Of a DNA stretch of 64,000 nucleotides, positions 1 through 8,800 are shown one piece after another. How positions within the stretch are numbered: the first letter of the stretch is position 1; the number at the start of each line of letters is the position of its first letter. The translations under genes were made by a program, and so were the position numbers. The notes beneath the pieces are model-generated. The model saw only the letters and a program-made list of their open reading frames with translations. It ran no database searches and had not been told where the DNA came from. The stretch is from assembly GCA_015058295.1 (NCBI GenBank), contig SVCP01000003.1, positions 1,060-65,059 on the forward strand. Direction: 5' to 3'. Source of the stretch: Anaerofustis stercorihominis (GTDB lineage: Bacteria > Bacillota > Clostridia > Eubacteriales > Anaerofustaceae).

Positions 1-1
1 C

Positions 2-82
2 ACACGTGACTCTCGTATGGTTGAACGTAAAAAATACGGTCTCAAAAAAGCAAGAAGAGCACCGCAGTTCTCAAAGAGATAA
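2..82 (+). CDS. rpsI: 30S ribosomal protein S9, C-terminal end (partial)
   Basis: Only the last 26 residues are present. The tail reads DSRMVERKKYGLKKARRAP then QFSKR and a TAA stop, which is the highly conserved C-terminus of ribosomal protein S9; this basic tail reaches the P-site tRNA in the small subunit. The gene begins left of the window, normally behind rplM (S13/L13 operon). A rho-independent terminator follows 22 bases after the stop, so this is the end of its operon. Confidence 0.96.
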   Translation, partial: TRDSRMVERKKYGLKKARRAPQFSKR

Positions 83-104
83 TCACTTATGCAAATACGC
101 TCAG

Positions 105-137
105 AACCCGGAATTATGTTCCGGGTTTTTATTTTTT
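105..137 (+). terminator. Rho-independent terminator after rpsI
   Basis: An inverted repeat AACCCGG/CCGGGTT with a 9-base loop is followed by a T-rich tract. Confidence 0.9.
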
Positions 138-203
138 ACAGATATATATTGTTGATAAATGCAATTCCAAAACAGAACAGCTGTTTATTTCAAAATATAC
201 ATA

Positions 204-231
204 TTGCGTTTGGTGAAAACAGGTATATAAT
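204..231 (+). promoter_or_regulatory. Sigma-A-type promoter of the ferritin-like/VIT1 gene
   Basis: TTGCGT (204-209) and TATAAT (226-231) are separated by 16 bases and lie about 30 bases upstream of the start codon, behind the rpsI terminator. Confidence 0.6.
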
Positions 232-262
232 AATATAAAAATGTATAAAAGGAGGCACGTTT

Positions 263-1144
263 ATGGCTTTAAATATATCGCCCAAAGCTATGGAAATAAT
301 ACGCACAATGCAGCAGAATGAGCTGACGGAAAGCGTAATTTATGAAAAAATCGCACGTTTTGCAAAGGGAGAAGAAAACAAAAAGACCCTTCTGCGTCTT
401 GCGGAAGATGAAAGAGCTCATTATGAGATCTGGAAGCAGTATACAGGGCAGGAAATGAAGCCGGAAAATGCAAAAGTATTCAAATACACATTTCTTGCTC
501 GCACACTCGGCTTTACGTTCGCTGTAAAGCTTATGGAGAAAGGTGAAGAAAATGCACAGACGGAATATTATATTCTTTCTGAGGAAGTTCCGGAAAGCCT
601 TTCAATAATGCAACAGGAAGAAGAGCATGAGCAGGCGCTTTTAGGAATGCTTGACGAAGAAAGGCTGCAGTACGTGGGAAGTATGGTGCTGGGGCTTAAT
701 GACGCACTTGTGGAGCTGACAGGCTCTCTTGCGGGGTTTGCTTTTGCGCTTCAGAACAATCGTCTTATTGCACTTTCGGGGCTTATTGTAGGGATTTCCG
801 CTACGTTTTCCATGGCATCGAGTGAGTTTCTCGCTGCAAGAAGCGAAGGCAGAAGTGATGCACTGAAGGCTTGTTCGTACACGGGGGTTGCGTATCTGCT
901 GACGGTTATTGCGCTGATCAGCCCGTATCTTATTTTCGGAACGGATCAGTATATTCCGGCGCTTGTGTGTATGCTTGCGGTTGTAATACTGATAATTGCG
1001 GGATTTACATTCTATACATCTGTTGCGCAGGACGAGCCGTTTTTCAAGCGTTTTGCTGAGATGGCGGTTATCAGCGTAGGGGTTGCGGTAGTGTCATTTA
1101 TTGTAGGGATTTTGGCTAAGATGTTCCTTGGTGTAGATTTATAA
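263..1144 (+). CDS. Ferritin-like domain fused to a VIT1/CCC1-type metal transporter
   Basis: This 293-residue protein joins two domains. Residues 1 to about 130 form a rubrerythrin/ferritin-like four-helix part with carboxylate and histidine ligands typical of diiron sites (EKIA, EDERAHYEIW, EEEHEQALL). Residues about 135 to 293 form a VIT1/CCC1 membrane domain, starting with LGLNDALVELTGSLAGF and containing about five hydrophobic helices, with the family motif SMASSEFLAARSE. CCC1/VIT1 proteins move Fe(II) or Mn(II) across membranes; the ferritin-like part probably senses or delivers the metal. The start is supported by AAAGGAGG 8 bases upstream. It is a single-gene unit with its own promoter. 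Metal and direction of transport are inferred from the family. Confidence 0.9.
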   Translation: MALNISPKAMEIIRTMQQNELTESVIYEKIARFAKGEENKKTLLRLAEDERAHYEIWKQYTGQEMKPENAKVFKYTFLARTLGFTFAVKLMEKGEENAQTEYYILSEEVPESLSIMQQEEEHEQALLGMLDEERLQYVGSMVLGLNDALVELTGSLAGFAFALQNNRLIALSGLIVGISATFSMASSEFLAARSEGRSDALKACSYTGVAYLLTVIALISPYLIFGTDQYIPALVCMLAVVILIIAGFTFYTSVAQDEPFFKRFAEMAVISVGVAVVSFIVGILAKMFLGVDL

Positions 1145-1147
1145 TAT

Positions 1148-1162
1148 AATGCTTGTCTAAAT
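1148..1162 (+). repeat. Post-stop repeat TGCTTGTCTAAAT, copy 1
   Basis: AATGCTTGTCTAAAT lies 4 bases after the stop of the VIT1 gene and continues as TTCCGTATGCTGCGTTGT. Close relatives occur just after other stop codons at 17562, 25662 and 47473, and a weaker copy sits at 47603. Confidence 0.7.
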
Positions 1163-1213
1163 TTCCGTATGCTGCGTTGTCAGAAGGTCATATGGTATAT
1201 TTTCTGATATGGT

Positions 1214-1290
1214 GAGGAATCACCGGGTGATGATGGGACAATCCCTCCCTGAACGGCGGTGCCGTTCTTTCCCTCCCTTACTAAGGGCGG
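1214..1290 (+). repeat. 77-bp direct repeat, copy 1 (upstream of sipW)
   Basis: This copy and the one at 2381-2457 differ at only two bases by eye. Inside are small palindromes, ATCACCGGGTGAT and GAACGGCGGTGCCGTTC. The rest of the 1145-1634 gap holds further hairpins (CCCCCCTTT/AAGGGGGG near 1300-1322, GGTTC/GAACC near 1343-1356) and no convincing gene. Confidence 0.85.
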
Positions 1291-1634
1291 GCAGACAATC
1301 CCCCCCTTTACACAAGGGGGGCATTACCCTCTCCGGTTCTGAGGAACCACCTCCCCCGGAGGGCGAGGCTGAGCCACCTGCGGCGGCATATTGGGTTGTG
1401 GGATATCAGTCCGGAGTGCGCTTTGTTAAATACTGAATAGTGTGGGATTCGGTTCATAAAATGAGAAATGATGCGGCGGTGGCAATTAATTCGCATCAGG
1501 GGGTTGCAATCCGTGGTGGCAAGTGGTAAAATAACCGTGTGACTAAATCGGACAGTATGCGTATGCGGTTACGCAATTGCGAAAAAGTCCGTATGAAAGA
1601 AAGAGAGAATACCTTCCGGGAAGGTCAGAGATAT

Positions 1635-2204
1635 ATGAACAAGACATTAAAAAAAGTATGGGATGGAGTAACTACAATTCTCGTTATATGTATTGCGGTA
1701 CTTGCGGTTTTGCTTGCAGGTCCGAGGCTTATGGGAATGCAGGTTCTCACTGTGCTTTCAGGTTCGATGGAGCCTGTATATCATGTCGGTTCTCTCATTT
1801 ATGTGAAAGATGTTGATCCGTTCACTCTGAAAGAAGGAGACGTGATCACATATATGCTCAGCGAAGATACGTTGTCAACGCATCGTATTGTGGGAGTTGT
1901 TCCCGACGAGGAAGACACGAGCGTTATTCGTTTCAGAACGAAGGGGGACGCGAACGACGCTGAGGATGCTACACTTGTGCATTATAAGAATGTTGTGGGC
2001 ACACCTGTGTTTACGATTCCGTATCTCGGATATATTGCGAATTACATCCAGCACCCGCCGGGAACATATATGGCGATTGCGGCAGGTGCGGTGTTCCTGA
2101 TTCTTGTGTTCTTGCCTGATTTGTTCGATGACGAAGATGAAGGCCAGAAGAAGAAGGGCAAAAAAGGCAGCAAAACGGATGATGCCGAGCAGGATGATAA
2201 TTAG
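1635..2204 (+). CDS. sipW: SipW-type signal peptidase I
   Basis: A 189-residue membrane protease of the SipW/ER-type signal peptidase family. It has an N-terminal membrane helix (about residues 10-30), the catalytic serine in SGSMEP, and the second conserved motif STHRIV. In that motif a histidine takes the place of the lysine used by ordinary bacterial signal peptidases, which is the mark of the SipW/archaeal class. A second hydrophobic helix lies near the C-terminus (GTYMAIAAGAVFLILVF), followed by a charged tail rich in D, E and K. SipW enzymes cut the special signal peptides of TasA/camelysin-like proteins, and five such proteins are encoded just downstream. I chose ATG 1635 because the residues after it match the family; in-frame starts at 1539 and 1593 would add a poorly conserved leader. 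Two copies of a 77-bp repeat flank the gene. Confidence 0.92.
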   Translation: MNKTLKKVWDGVTTILVICIAVLAVLLAGPRLMGMQVLTVLSGSMEPVYHVGSLIYVKDVDPFTLKEGDVITYMLSEDTLSTHRIVGVVPDEEDTSVIRFRTKGDANDAEDATLVHYKNVVGTPVFTIPYLGYIANYIQHPPGTYMAIAAGAVFLILVFLPDLFDDEDEGQKKKGKKGSKTDDAEQDDN

Positions 2205-2361
2205 GACAGAACAGTAAATTTATCTGATATAGTACAGAGTTTTCTTCGGGGCGAGTGCTAAGCCGGAGAAAGCAGGGAAAGTAACTGTCCGGGTTTTGGT
2301 TGGTCGCAGGGTATGGTTATGTTGGTTTGAGAAACACAATCCCCGCCCGCCGCCCGTTTTA

Positions 2362-2380
2362 ATGCAAGGCTTCGCCTTGC
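2362..2380 (+). repeat. Palindromic unit next to the sipW-downstream repeat
   Basis: GCAAGGC-TTC-GCCTTGC forms a perfect hairpin directly before the second 77-bp repeat. The preceding C-rich stretch (2341-2356) resembles the reverse complement of the G-rich ends of the cloverleaf elements at 28.4 and 32.7 kb. Confidence 0.6.
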
Positions 2381-2457
2381 GAGGAATCACTGCGTGATGA
2401 TGGGACAATCCCTCCCTGAACGGCGGTGCCGTTCTTTCCCTCCCTTACTAAGGGCGG
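2381..2457 (+). repeat. 77-bp direct repeat, copy 2 (downstream of sipW)
   Basis: Same sequence and orientation as 1214-1290, with two differences (ATCACTGCGTGAT here). The two copies bracket the whole sipW gene. Confidence 0.85.
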
Positions 2458-2458
2458 C

Positions 2459-2556
2459 GCGTCGAAACAGCTTTGATTTACTACGAAATACCCTGAAGGG
2501 CATTTCTCCGCTTATATAGCTGTTTCTCCTTTGTCGCCAAAATGGGATTTTGGCGA
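2459..2556 (+). repeat. 98-bp structured repeat, copy 1
   Basis: Related to 44193-44291. It holds a long-range stem GAAACAGCT (2464-2472) with AGCTGTTTC (2518-2526), an inner hairpin CCC-TGAA-GGG, and a second perfect hairpin TCGCCAAAAT-GGG-ATTTTGGCGA (2534-2556). Confidence 0.75.
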
Positions 2557-2560
2557 AATT

Positions 2561-2620
2561 GCGACACTGTGTGTCGCCGGGTCGCCTGCGGCGATACCCT
2601 CTCAGTCAGCTTACGCTGAC
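2561..2620 (+). repeat. Array of three short hairpins
   Basis: GCGACAC/GTGTCGC, TCGCC/GGCGA and GTCAGC-TTAC-GCTGAC follow each other with little spacing. None has a T-tract, so they do not look like terminators. The gap 2205-2700 holds only these repeats, and no further gene was seen. Confidence 0.6.
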
Positions 2621-2700
2621 AGCTCTCCCAGAGGACGAGCCTATACTTGTATATAACACCGAGAGGTTTTATATAAATATTAAAGAAAGGAGAAAATAAT

Positions 2701-3450
2701 ATGAAGACAAGAAACAAAGCGATTCTTACAGCGGTATGTGCTGTTTTGTTGGTTGTTATGTCTGTAATGGGCACAATGGCATATCTTACAGATAAAGATG
2801 CGGTTGTAAATACTTTCACTGTAGGTAAAGTTGGACTTAGTCTTGATGAAGCCAAAGTTGATAAACTTGGTAACCTTCTTAATAAAGACGGAGACATTTA
2901 CGTTGAGGGTGATGAACTCGCTGAACGTGTGAAAGAAAATGTGTATCATCTTCTTCCGGGACATACATATGTAAAAGACCCGACAGTAACTGTTGATGCC
3001 GGCAGTGAAGAATGCTTCGTAAGAATGTTCGTTAAAGTGGAAAACATGGAAGCTCTTACAGGTCCGCTTGCAGGTAAAGATGGTTTCTGGCAGGGAGATT
3101 TATTCCTCCTTCAGGCACTTTGCGGTGGCTGGGATCAGTCAGTATGGGCTTGTGTAGGTCTTGTTGACAATACTAACAACATTTACGAATTCCGTTACAA
3201 AGAAGCTGTTGCTAAATCTGCAGATGCAACAACACTTCCGGCATTGTTCACAAGCATTACACTTCCGGGTGAATACTTCGGAAACGATGATATGGTTTCT
3301 GTAGAAGCTGACGAAGAAGCAGGTACAGAAGCTAAAGTTGGTCTTGATGCTGTGGCTATCAAAGTTTATGCACAGGCTATGCAGGCTGACGGATTCGAAG
3401 ATGATGTAGAAGGTGCTTGGACAGCTGCCGGTATGCCGCAGTTCAATTAG
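2701..3450 (+). CDS. TasA/camelysin-like secreted protein 1 (SipW-dependent signal)
   Basis: A 249-residue exported protein. The N-terminus is a SipW-type signal peptide: a short basic start, a hydrophobic stretch, then GTMAYLTDKDAVVNTFTVG. This A-Y-x-T-D box followed by N-x-F-T-V-G is typical of TasA and CalY/camelysin, so cleavage is expected near the alanine of TMA. The mature part is an acidic beta-sandwich-like domain with a V-T-V-D-A-G-S-E-E-C-F-V-R motif that is also seen, slightly changed, in the next protein. TasA-family proteins build extracellular fibres in Bacillus biofilms; whether this one polymerises is not known. The ATG follows AAAGGAG. It is the first subunit gene after sipW. 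Confidence 0.87.
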   Translation: MKTRNKAILTAVCAVLLVVMSVMGTMAYLTDKDAVVNTFTVGKVGLSLDEAKVDKLGNLLNKDGDIYVEGDELAERVKENVYHLLPGHTYVKDPTVTVDAGSEECFVRMFVKVENMEALTGPLAGKDGFWQGDLFLLQALCGGWDQSVWACVGLVDNTNNIYEFRYKEAVAKSADATTLPALFTSITLPGEYFGNDDMVSVEADEEAGTEAKVGLDAVAIKVYAQAMQADGFEDDVEGAWTAAGMPQFN

Positions 3451-3478
3451 TCTTTATTCATATGAAAGGTAGAAAAGT

Positions 3479-4123
3479 ATGAAAAAAGCTAAGAAAATTA
3501 CATTTGTATTGATTCTCGTTGCAGTTGCAGTATGTGTTGTAGGAACGACGCTTGCGTGGTTGCAGGACAGTGAGGGTCCCGTTGTGAATACTTTCACACC
3601 GAGTAATGTTAAGATTGACCTTGACGAAACTCAGACAGAGCGTGAATTTAAAATGGTACCGGGCTGGACTATTGCGAAAGAACCGTATGTTACTGTAGAA
3701 GCAGGAAGCGAAGATTGTTTTGTATTTATTGAAGTTATTAAATCAGATAATCTTGATGAATACATTGATTATGCAATCGTTGCAGATGATCCGGATACAG
3801 AAGCATTTGAAGGCTGGAGAGCACTTGAAGGTAATGAAGGTGTTTACTACAGAACAGTCAAAGATATTGCAAGCAATCAGGAATTCGGAATCCTTGCAGG
3901 CGGTTCAAACGAAGATATGGAAGGTTTTGCACCGTTCACATGGACAGCAGATCAGGTTCTTGTAAAACCGACAGTTACAGAAAAGATGATGGAGGATCTC
4001 GCAACAGAGGGCAATCCCACATTATCTTTCAAGGCATATGCGGTACAGTTGTGGAAAAACAACACAGAAGAATTTAAGCCCGAAGAAGCATGGGCAATCG
4101 CAAAACCGGTGGTGACACCGTAA
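3479..4123 (+). CDS. TasA/camelysin-like secreted protein 2 (SipW-dependent signal)
   Basis: A 214-residue paralogue of its upstream neighbour. The signal region has a basic start, a hydrophobic core and GTTLAWLQDSEGPVVNTFTP, a diverged A-W-L-x-D version of the TasA box. The mature domain shares the YVTVEAGSEDCFVFIEV segment with protein 1, and both end with an AYAVQ or YAQAMQ strand motif typical of this family. It starts 28 bases after the previous stop with GAAAGG as ribosome-binding site, so the two are probably co-transcribed. It is a probable surface or matrix subunit processed by SipW; its exact role is unknown. Confidence 0.85.
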   Translation: MKKAKKITFVLILVAVAVCVVGTTLAWLQDSEGPVVNTFTPSNVKIDLDETQTEREFKMVPGWTIAKEPYVTVEAGSEDCFVFIEVIKSDNLDEYIDYAIVADDPDTEAFEGWRALEGNEGVYYRTVKDIASNQEFGILAGGSNEDMEGFAPFTWTADQVLVKPTVTEKMMEDLATEGNPTLSFKAYAVQLWKNNTEEFKPEEAWAIAKPVVTP

Positions 4124-4199
4124 TTATTAAGGTATAAACGACGATGATCAGGTCGTTTGTATAAATGAAAATTTATATTTCGAAAGGAAAACAAAAGAA

Positions 4200-5039
4200 A
4201 TGAAAAAGAAAACATTGGCAATCGTTCTGGTTGTATGTCTTCTCGCTACAGCTCTTGTAAGCGGAACACTCGCATACTTCACAGATAAAGATGGCGCTGA
4301 GAACGTATTCACAGTTGGTAACGTTTCTATCATTCAGGATGAAACCAACGAAAAAGGCGAAGAATTTGTAGATAATCAGAAACTGTTCCCGTATACAGGC
4401 GACGGTACAGATAAAGATGAAAATAAGATTATCGTTAATGGTGACTACTGCACAAACGAAGGCGTTATGGATCCGGCAGACAACTGGATCAGCAAAATCG
4501 TTACAGTTAAGAACAATGGTTCTGAAGATGCATACGTTCGTACACTCTTTGCGTTCCAGATCCTTAAAGATGCTGAAGGCAAAGATATTATCGCTGCTGA
4601 CCCTGCAACAGGCGACCTTGCTTACAGAGCAAAACATGGTCTTATGTATGATTTGTATCAGGCTGCTGGTAGCATTAATTTTGCAAAAGATGCTAATGGT
4701 GCTTATCTTAAATATACAGATGCTAATGGCGTTGAATACATTGTTGGCGAATACCTCTATAAGATGGATCTTGGCAATGGTAAGTACGATTCTATGCTTA
4801 AGGCTGGTGAAAGATCACATGCGAGCCTTAAGAGCGTTGCTCTTGAAAGCTATGTTGACAATGAAGTTGCAGCTCTCTACAAAGACTATAAGATTCTCGT
4901 AGTATCTCAGGCTGTTCAGACAAAAGGCTTCACAGATGCTAACGGCAATGGCGTAGTTGCAGACGATGCTCTCAATGAAGCATTTGGTGCAGCTACTGAA
5001 TCTGCAAAATATGCTGAATGGTTTAAAATTGCACAGTAA
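4200..5039 (+). CDS. TasA/camelysin-like secreted protein 3 (SipW-dependent signal)
   Basis: A 279-residue exported protein with the clearest family signature in the cluster: GTLAYFTDKDGAENVFTVGNV. The mature part contains a stretch on repeated electropositive turns, then KIVTVKNNGSEDAYVRTLFAF and, near the C-terminus, LVVSQAVQTKGF, both of which are strand motifs typical of TasA-like beta domains. It begins after a GAAAGGAAAAC ribosome-binding site, 76 bases after protein 2. Its codon use favours GCT, GTT and GAT, unlike the GC-richer gene at 5205. Two strong hairpins follow its stop, and these may limit read-through to the genes downstream. Confidence 0.87.
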   Translation: MKKKTLAIVLVVCLLATALVSGTLAYFTDKDGAENVFTVGNVSIIQDETNEKGEEFVDNQKLFPYTGDGTDKDENKIIVNGDYCTNEGVMDPADNWISKIVTVKNNGSEDAYVRTLFAFQILKDAEGKDIIAADPATGDLAYRAKHGLMYDLYQAAGSINFAKDANGAYLKYTDANGVEYIVGEYLYKMDLGNGKYDSMLKAGERSHASLKSVALESYVDNEVAALYKDYKILVVSQAVQTKGFTDANGNGVVADDALNEAFGAATESAKYAEWFKIAQ

Positions 5040-5059
5040 TTAATTAAAAATTACATACA

Positions 5060-5126
5060 GCCCTCTCTTTGAGAGGGCATATGAGAGTGGCCGGAGGGGA
5101 TTTCCTTTCGGATATTCTCATATGAG
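5060..5126 (+). repeat. Two hairpins inside the surface-protein cluster
   Basis: GCCCTCTC-TTT-GAGAGGGC (5060-5078) is followed by a long imperfect palindrome with perfect outer arms CATATGAGA (5080-5088) and TCTCATATG (5118-5126). No T-tract follows, so it may be an mRNA-stability or attenuation element, or a small mobile palindrome. Confidence 0.7.
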
Positions 5127-5204
5127 AGAAAAAGTGTGGAAATTTAACTATTTTGTATAACATATTTTAAGAAAACTTGTTTAAAAACAGGAAAGGGGAA
5201 AAGT

Positions 5205-5798
5205 ATGAAGAAGAAAATACTTGTTTTATCGCTGATTCTGCTGTTTTTCACGGTAGCTGTCGGCGGAACTCTCGCCTATTTCAACGCGGAGGACGAAGCG
5301 CACAACGTCATCACATCCGGCGGAATCGACATCGACCTGCAGGAATGGGCGGACGAAGACATGACGATTCCTTACGACGAAGCGCATCCGGAAGGATTCG
5401 TTGAAGTCATGCCGGGAACGAAGGTTGGAAAGGTTGTTGTGGTTGAAAACCTCGAGCAGCCGGCGTGGATCAGAGCAGATTACACGATCACAATCGAAAA
5501 AGACGGCAAAATTCTGGACATTGACGCATCTGAGCTTGCGAAAATCGTGAAAATCCAAGAAGGCGCAGGCTGGGTCGAAAAAGACGGAATGTATTATTAC
5601 GACGAAGCTGTGGAAACAGGGGCAAAAACGGAACCTTTGTTCACGGTTGTGGAATTCGACGGCGTGAGCATGGGCAACGAATACCAGAACTGCACGTTTA
5701 CCATCGACGTCTATGCGGAAGCGGTGCAGGCGGCAAATAATCCGGAAAAACTGGGCTGGGATCAGGGAAAACTCCCGCCGGTGCAGGAAATCAAGTAG
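5205..5798 (+). CDS. TasA/camelysin-like secreted protein 4 (SipW-dependent signal)
   Basis: A 197-residue exported protein. After the basic start and hydrophobic core comes GGTLAYFNAEDEAHNVITSGG, the TasA box with F-N in place of F-T. The mature domain includes GKVVVVENLEQPAWIRADYTI and ends with a VYAEAVQAANN strand. Its codon use is richer in G and C at the third position than the previous gene, which suggests a different history. The ATG follows GAAAGGGGAAAAG. It lies only 10 bases before the large adhesin gene, so the two are very likely translated from one message. Confidence 0.87.
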   Translation: MKKKILVLSLILLFFTVAVGGTLAYFNAEDEAHNVITSGGIDIDLQEWADEDMTIPYDEAHPEGFVEVMPGTKVGKVVVVENLEQPAWIRADYTITIEKDGKILDIDASELAKIVKIQEGAGWVEKDGMYYYDEAVETGAKTEPLFTVVEFDGVSMGNEYQNCTFTIDVYAEAVQAANNPEKLGWDQGKLPPVQEIK

Positions 5799-5808
5799 GG
5801 GGTAGGCT

Positions 5809-8800
5809 ATGAGAAAGAAATTAATTGCTGTTGTTCTTGTGGTGCTGGCAGTTCTTGCTGTGATGCCGAGTGCGATGGGGGCGACGGATTTTAAAACTGC
5901 ATATGCTAATTCTACCAAAGCAACTGACAGCACGAGTATGTATGGTGAATATATATTAAATGGGAATGTCGAAATAGATTATATCATTCATATTCCGGCA
6001 GGAAAAACATTGAAAATTACCGGAAGTGGAACAATAAAAAGAGGGTCTCTGTTAAAGGCTAAGGGGCTTGATATTTTTCAGCTTGAGTCCGGTTCTAAAC
6101 TGATTATTGGTGAAAAGGATGTAAACAGTACTAAAAAAGATAAAATTGTTATTGATGGGGAAGATGTTGTCGTTCACAGACCATTGATTCTTGCTTACAA
6201 TGGCGGAGATGTTGAACTTAATCATGTTACTCTGAAAAATAACAGAAACAGAGCCACAGCGCAAAATCCTGCAGGTAATTCTTTTTCTGGAGGTGCCATA
6301 TTCATAGCTCCGAGTTATAAAACGGTCAATAAGGTTACAACCGTTGATCGCTTACCTTCACTTTCCCTTTATTCATGTTCAATACAGGATTGTACATCCT
6401 ATTCATACGGTGGTGGTATATACAGCTCTGGGTGCGACATAAATCTTATAAACTCTGAAATTTTGCGATGTAATGCTGTAGGTGGGTTGTATAGTACTAG
6501 TCAAAACACAAATTTAGGGCAGGGTATATTGGAAACCAACGAAGGTCCGTATAAAGGTTCCTATTGGGCTGATCGTGGAGCCGGTGGCGGTATCAAACTT
6601 GCAGGTATCCCATCTTATAATCTGAGACCAACATGCACTATCACAAATTCAAACATATCATACAATACAGCGGTAGGTTACGGTGGCGGCGTTGAGATAA
6701 ACAGTGGTGCTTCTGTTGTGATGAATTCAGGTTCGATGAATAACAATACATCTCTTAACAGAGGGGCAGGAGCATTGCATGTAACTGCTGATGCATCATT
6801 TACTATGAATGGCGGTGAGATGAAGAATAATGTCTGCTATGAAGTAGGCGGCGCTATTCATACATCATATACATGTGTACTCAATCTTAATGCAGGTGTT
6901 ATTGAGAATAATATCGCTTACGGACGTGGTGGCGGTGTCCATATCGATGTAGGCGGAGATTTGGTATTGAATGGTACTGATATTATAAACAATGAAGCAA
7001 GAGATAGCGTCGTTGTTTTGGATAAAGATTCTCAGAGTGAAGTTACTCATACCGAAATAGGTGTTTCAAATATAGTAGGTGGCGTATACACAGATGATAT
7101 AGGTAAGACTTTAAGTAAACCGATATGGCTTGGAAATGCGCAATTCCGCGGCGATGCAGGATATGGCGGCGGTGTACTTATTGACTGTGGAACATGTACA
7201 TTAAATAAAGGAACGATTTCTGGAAATAAAGCGGATATTGGCGGTGGCGGATTATGTTTTGTAATGTTGCTTATAAGCGCTGATAACCGATTTGGTCAGA
7301 CAAGTGCGTGCGCTTTTGAAATGAACGATGGTATTATCACTGAAAACTATGCCGGTGAAATGGGCGGCGGTGTATACCTTATGAAGAATGTTCTTACAGT
7401 AGAGAATATTGCTGAGGCAAACAACCTGGAATATAAAGAAGAAGCCGGTGGGTATCAGTTTTATAAGGATGATGGAACGAAATTTGATATGCTTAAAGCT
7501 GATGGAACAATTTGTACTCCGGCAGAAATAAAAGCGATCATTGATGAAATTCCTGAGGTTGAAATTAAAGGTGGAACTGTAAGTAACAACGATGCAGGTG
7601 AAAAGGGCGGAGCTTTTTATCTTGAAGAAAGTACAATCTTCACAATCAATGGCGGAACAGTTACAGAAAATGAAGCTGTTGACGGCGGTGCTGTTTATGT
7701 AGCTGAAGGTACAGCTAACATTGATGGCGGAACAATTATCAAGAATAATGCAACCAATGATGGCGGTGCCCTTTATGTAAAAGGGATCGTAAATATGACA
7801 GATGGATCTGTTACTGAAAATACAGCAACAGGTAATGGCGGTGCTCTTTACATTGCAGACGGCGAAAACGTAGATGCTGACTTCACAATGGCAAACGGTT
7901 CAATGACCAAAAACATAGCCGCTCTGAATGGCGGTGCGGCATATGTTTCCGGCGGTAACGTTATGATTACTCATGGTACGCTTGATGCAAACGAAGCTGT
8001 CAACGGTGGGGCTGTATATATGGCAGGTGATGCCGACACCACACTTAAAATGGAAAGCGGATATATGCGCAACAATAAAGCTCTTGGAGTAATCGACAGT
8101 GAAGGCAAAAGAGAGGACGGCACAGGAGACGGCGGTGCAATTTATGCTGAAAACGGAAAACTGTATATCGGACTTGAACACTGTACAGTAAATGATTCGT
8201 TACATGCTACAGGATATAATCACCCTGTTATTACAGGCAACTCGGCTGCAGATTCCGGTGGTGGTATAGCTATCGCAAATGAAGGGGAAGTTTACTTCTA
8301 CTGTGGTGAAGCAACAAGCAATAAGGCACTTTATAAAGGTGTAGGTCTTAACGTATTTATGGACGGTGGGACATTCAACCTTTATGACGGTGCAAATATC
8401 GGTGTTCCGAGAGACCCGGATCTTGTAATTATCGGTGGTACGCTGAACAATATGTGTCAGGAAACAAATTATGTGAATCTGTACTATTATATGAAGAATA
8501 CGGATACGGATACTTCTATGGTTGGATTGGCACAGTATGAAGAGTTGATGAATCTTCCGGACGGAGAGTATTTCTGGCCGAAATATGCTGAAGAAAATAA
8601 CTTTGTGTTCCTCGGCTGGACGGCAAAAGGTGCGGCTTCCGGTGAAGCTGATGAATATGTAAGAAACAAAGAACAGTATGTAAATTCGGGTGAACCGGTG
8701 CAGATTCTGGATGAAACAACTCCTGAAACAGACCAGACAAGCATCAACACAAACAGATTGTTTGACGGAACACCAGACAAGACGATACATTTATATGCTT

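Noticed and set aside
1209-1436. 75-codon open frame after the VIT1 gene
   Set aside because: It is made of the 77-bp repeat and hairpins; no ribosome-binding site and no protein-like composition.
8200-8790. 196-codon minus-strand frame inside the giant adhesin
   Set aside because: An antisense shadow of the repetitive coding region with no start signal or recognisable domain.
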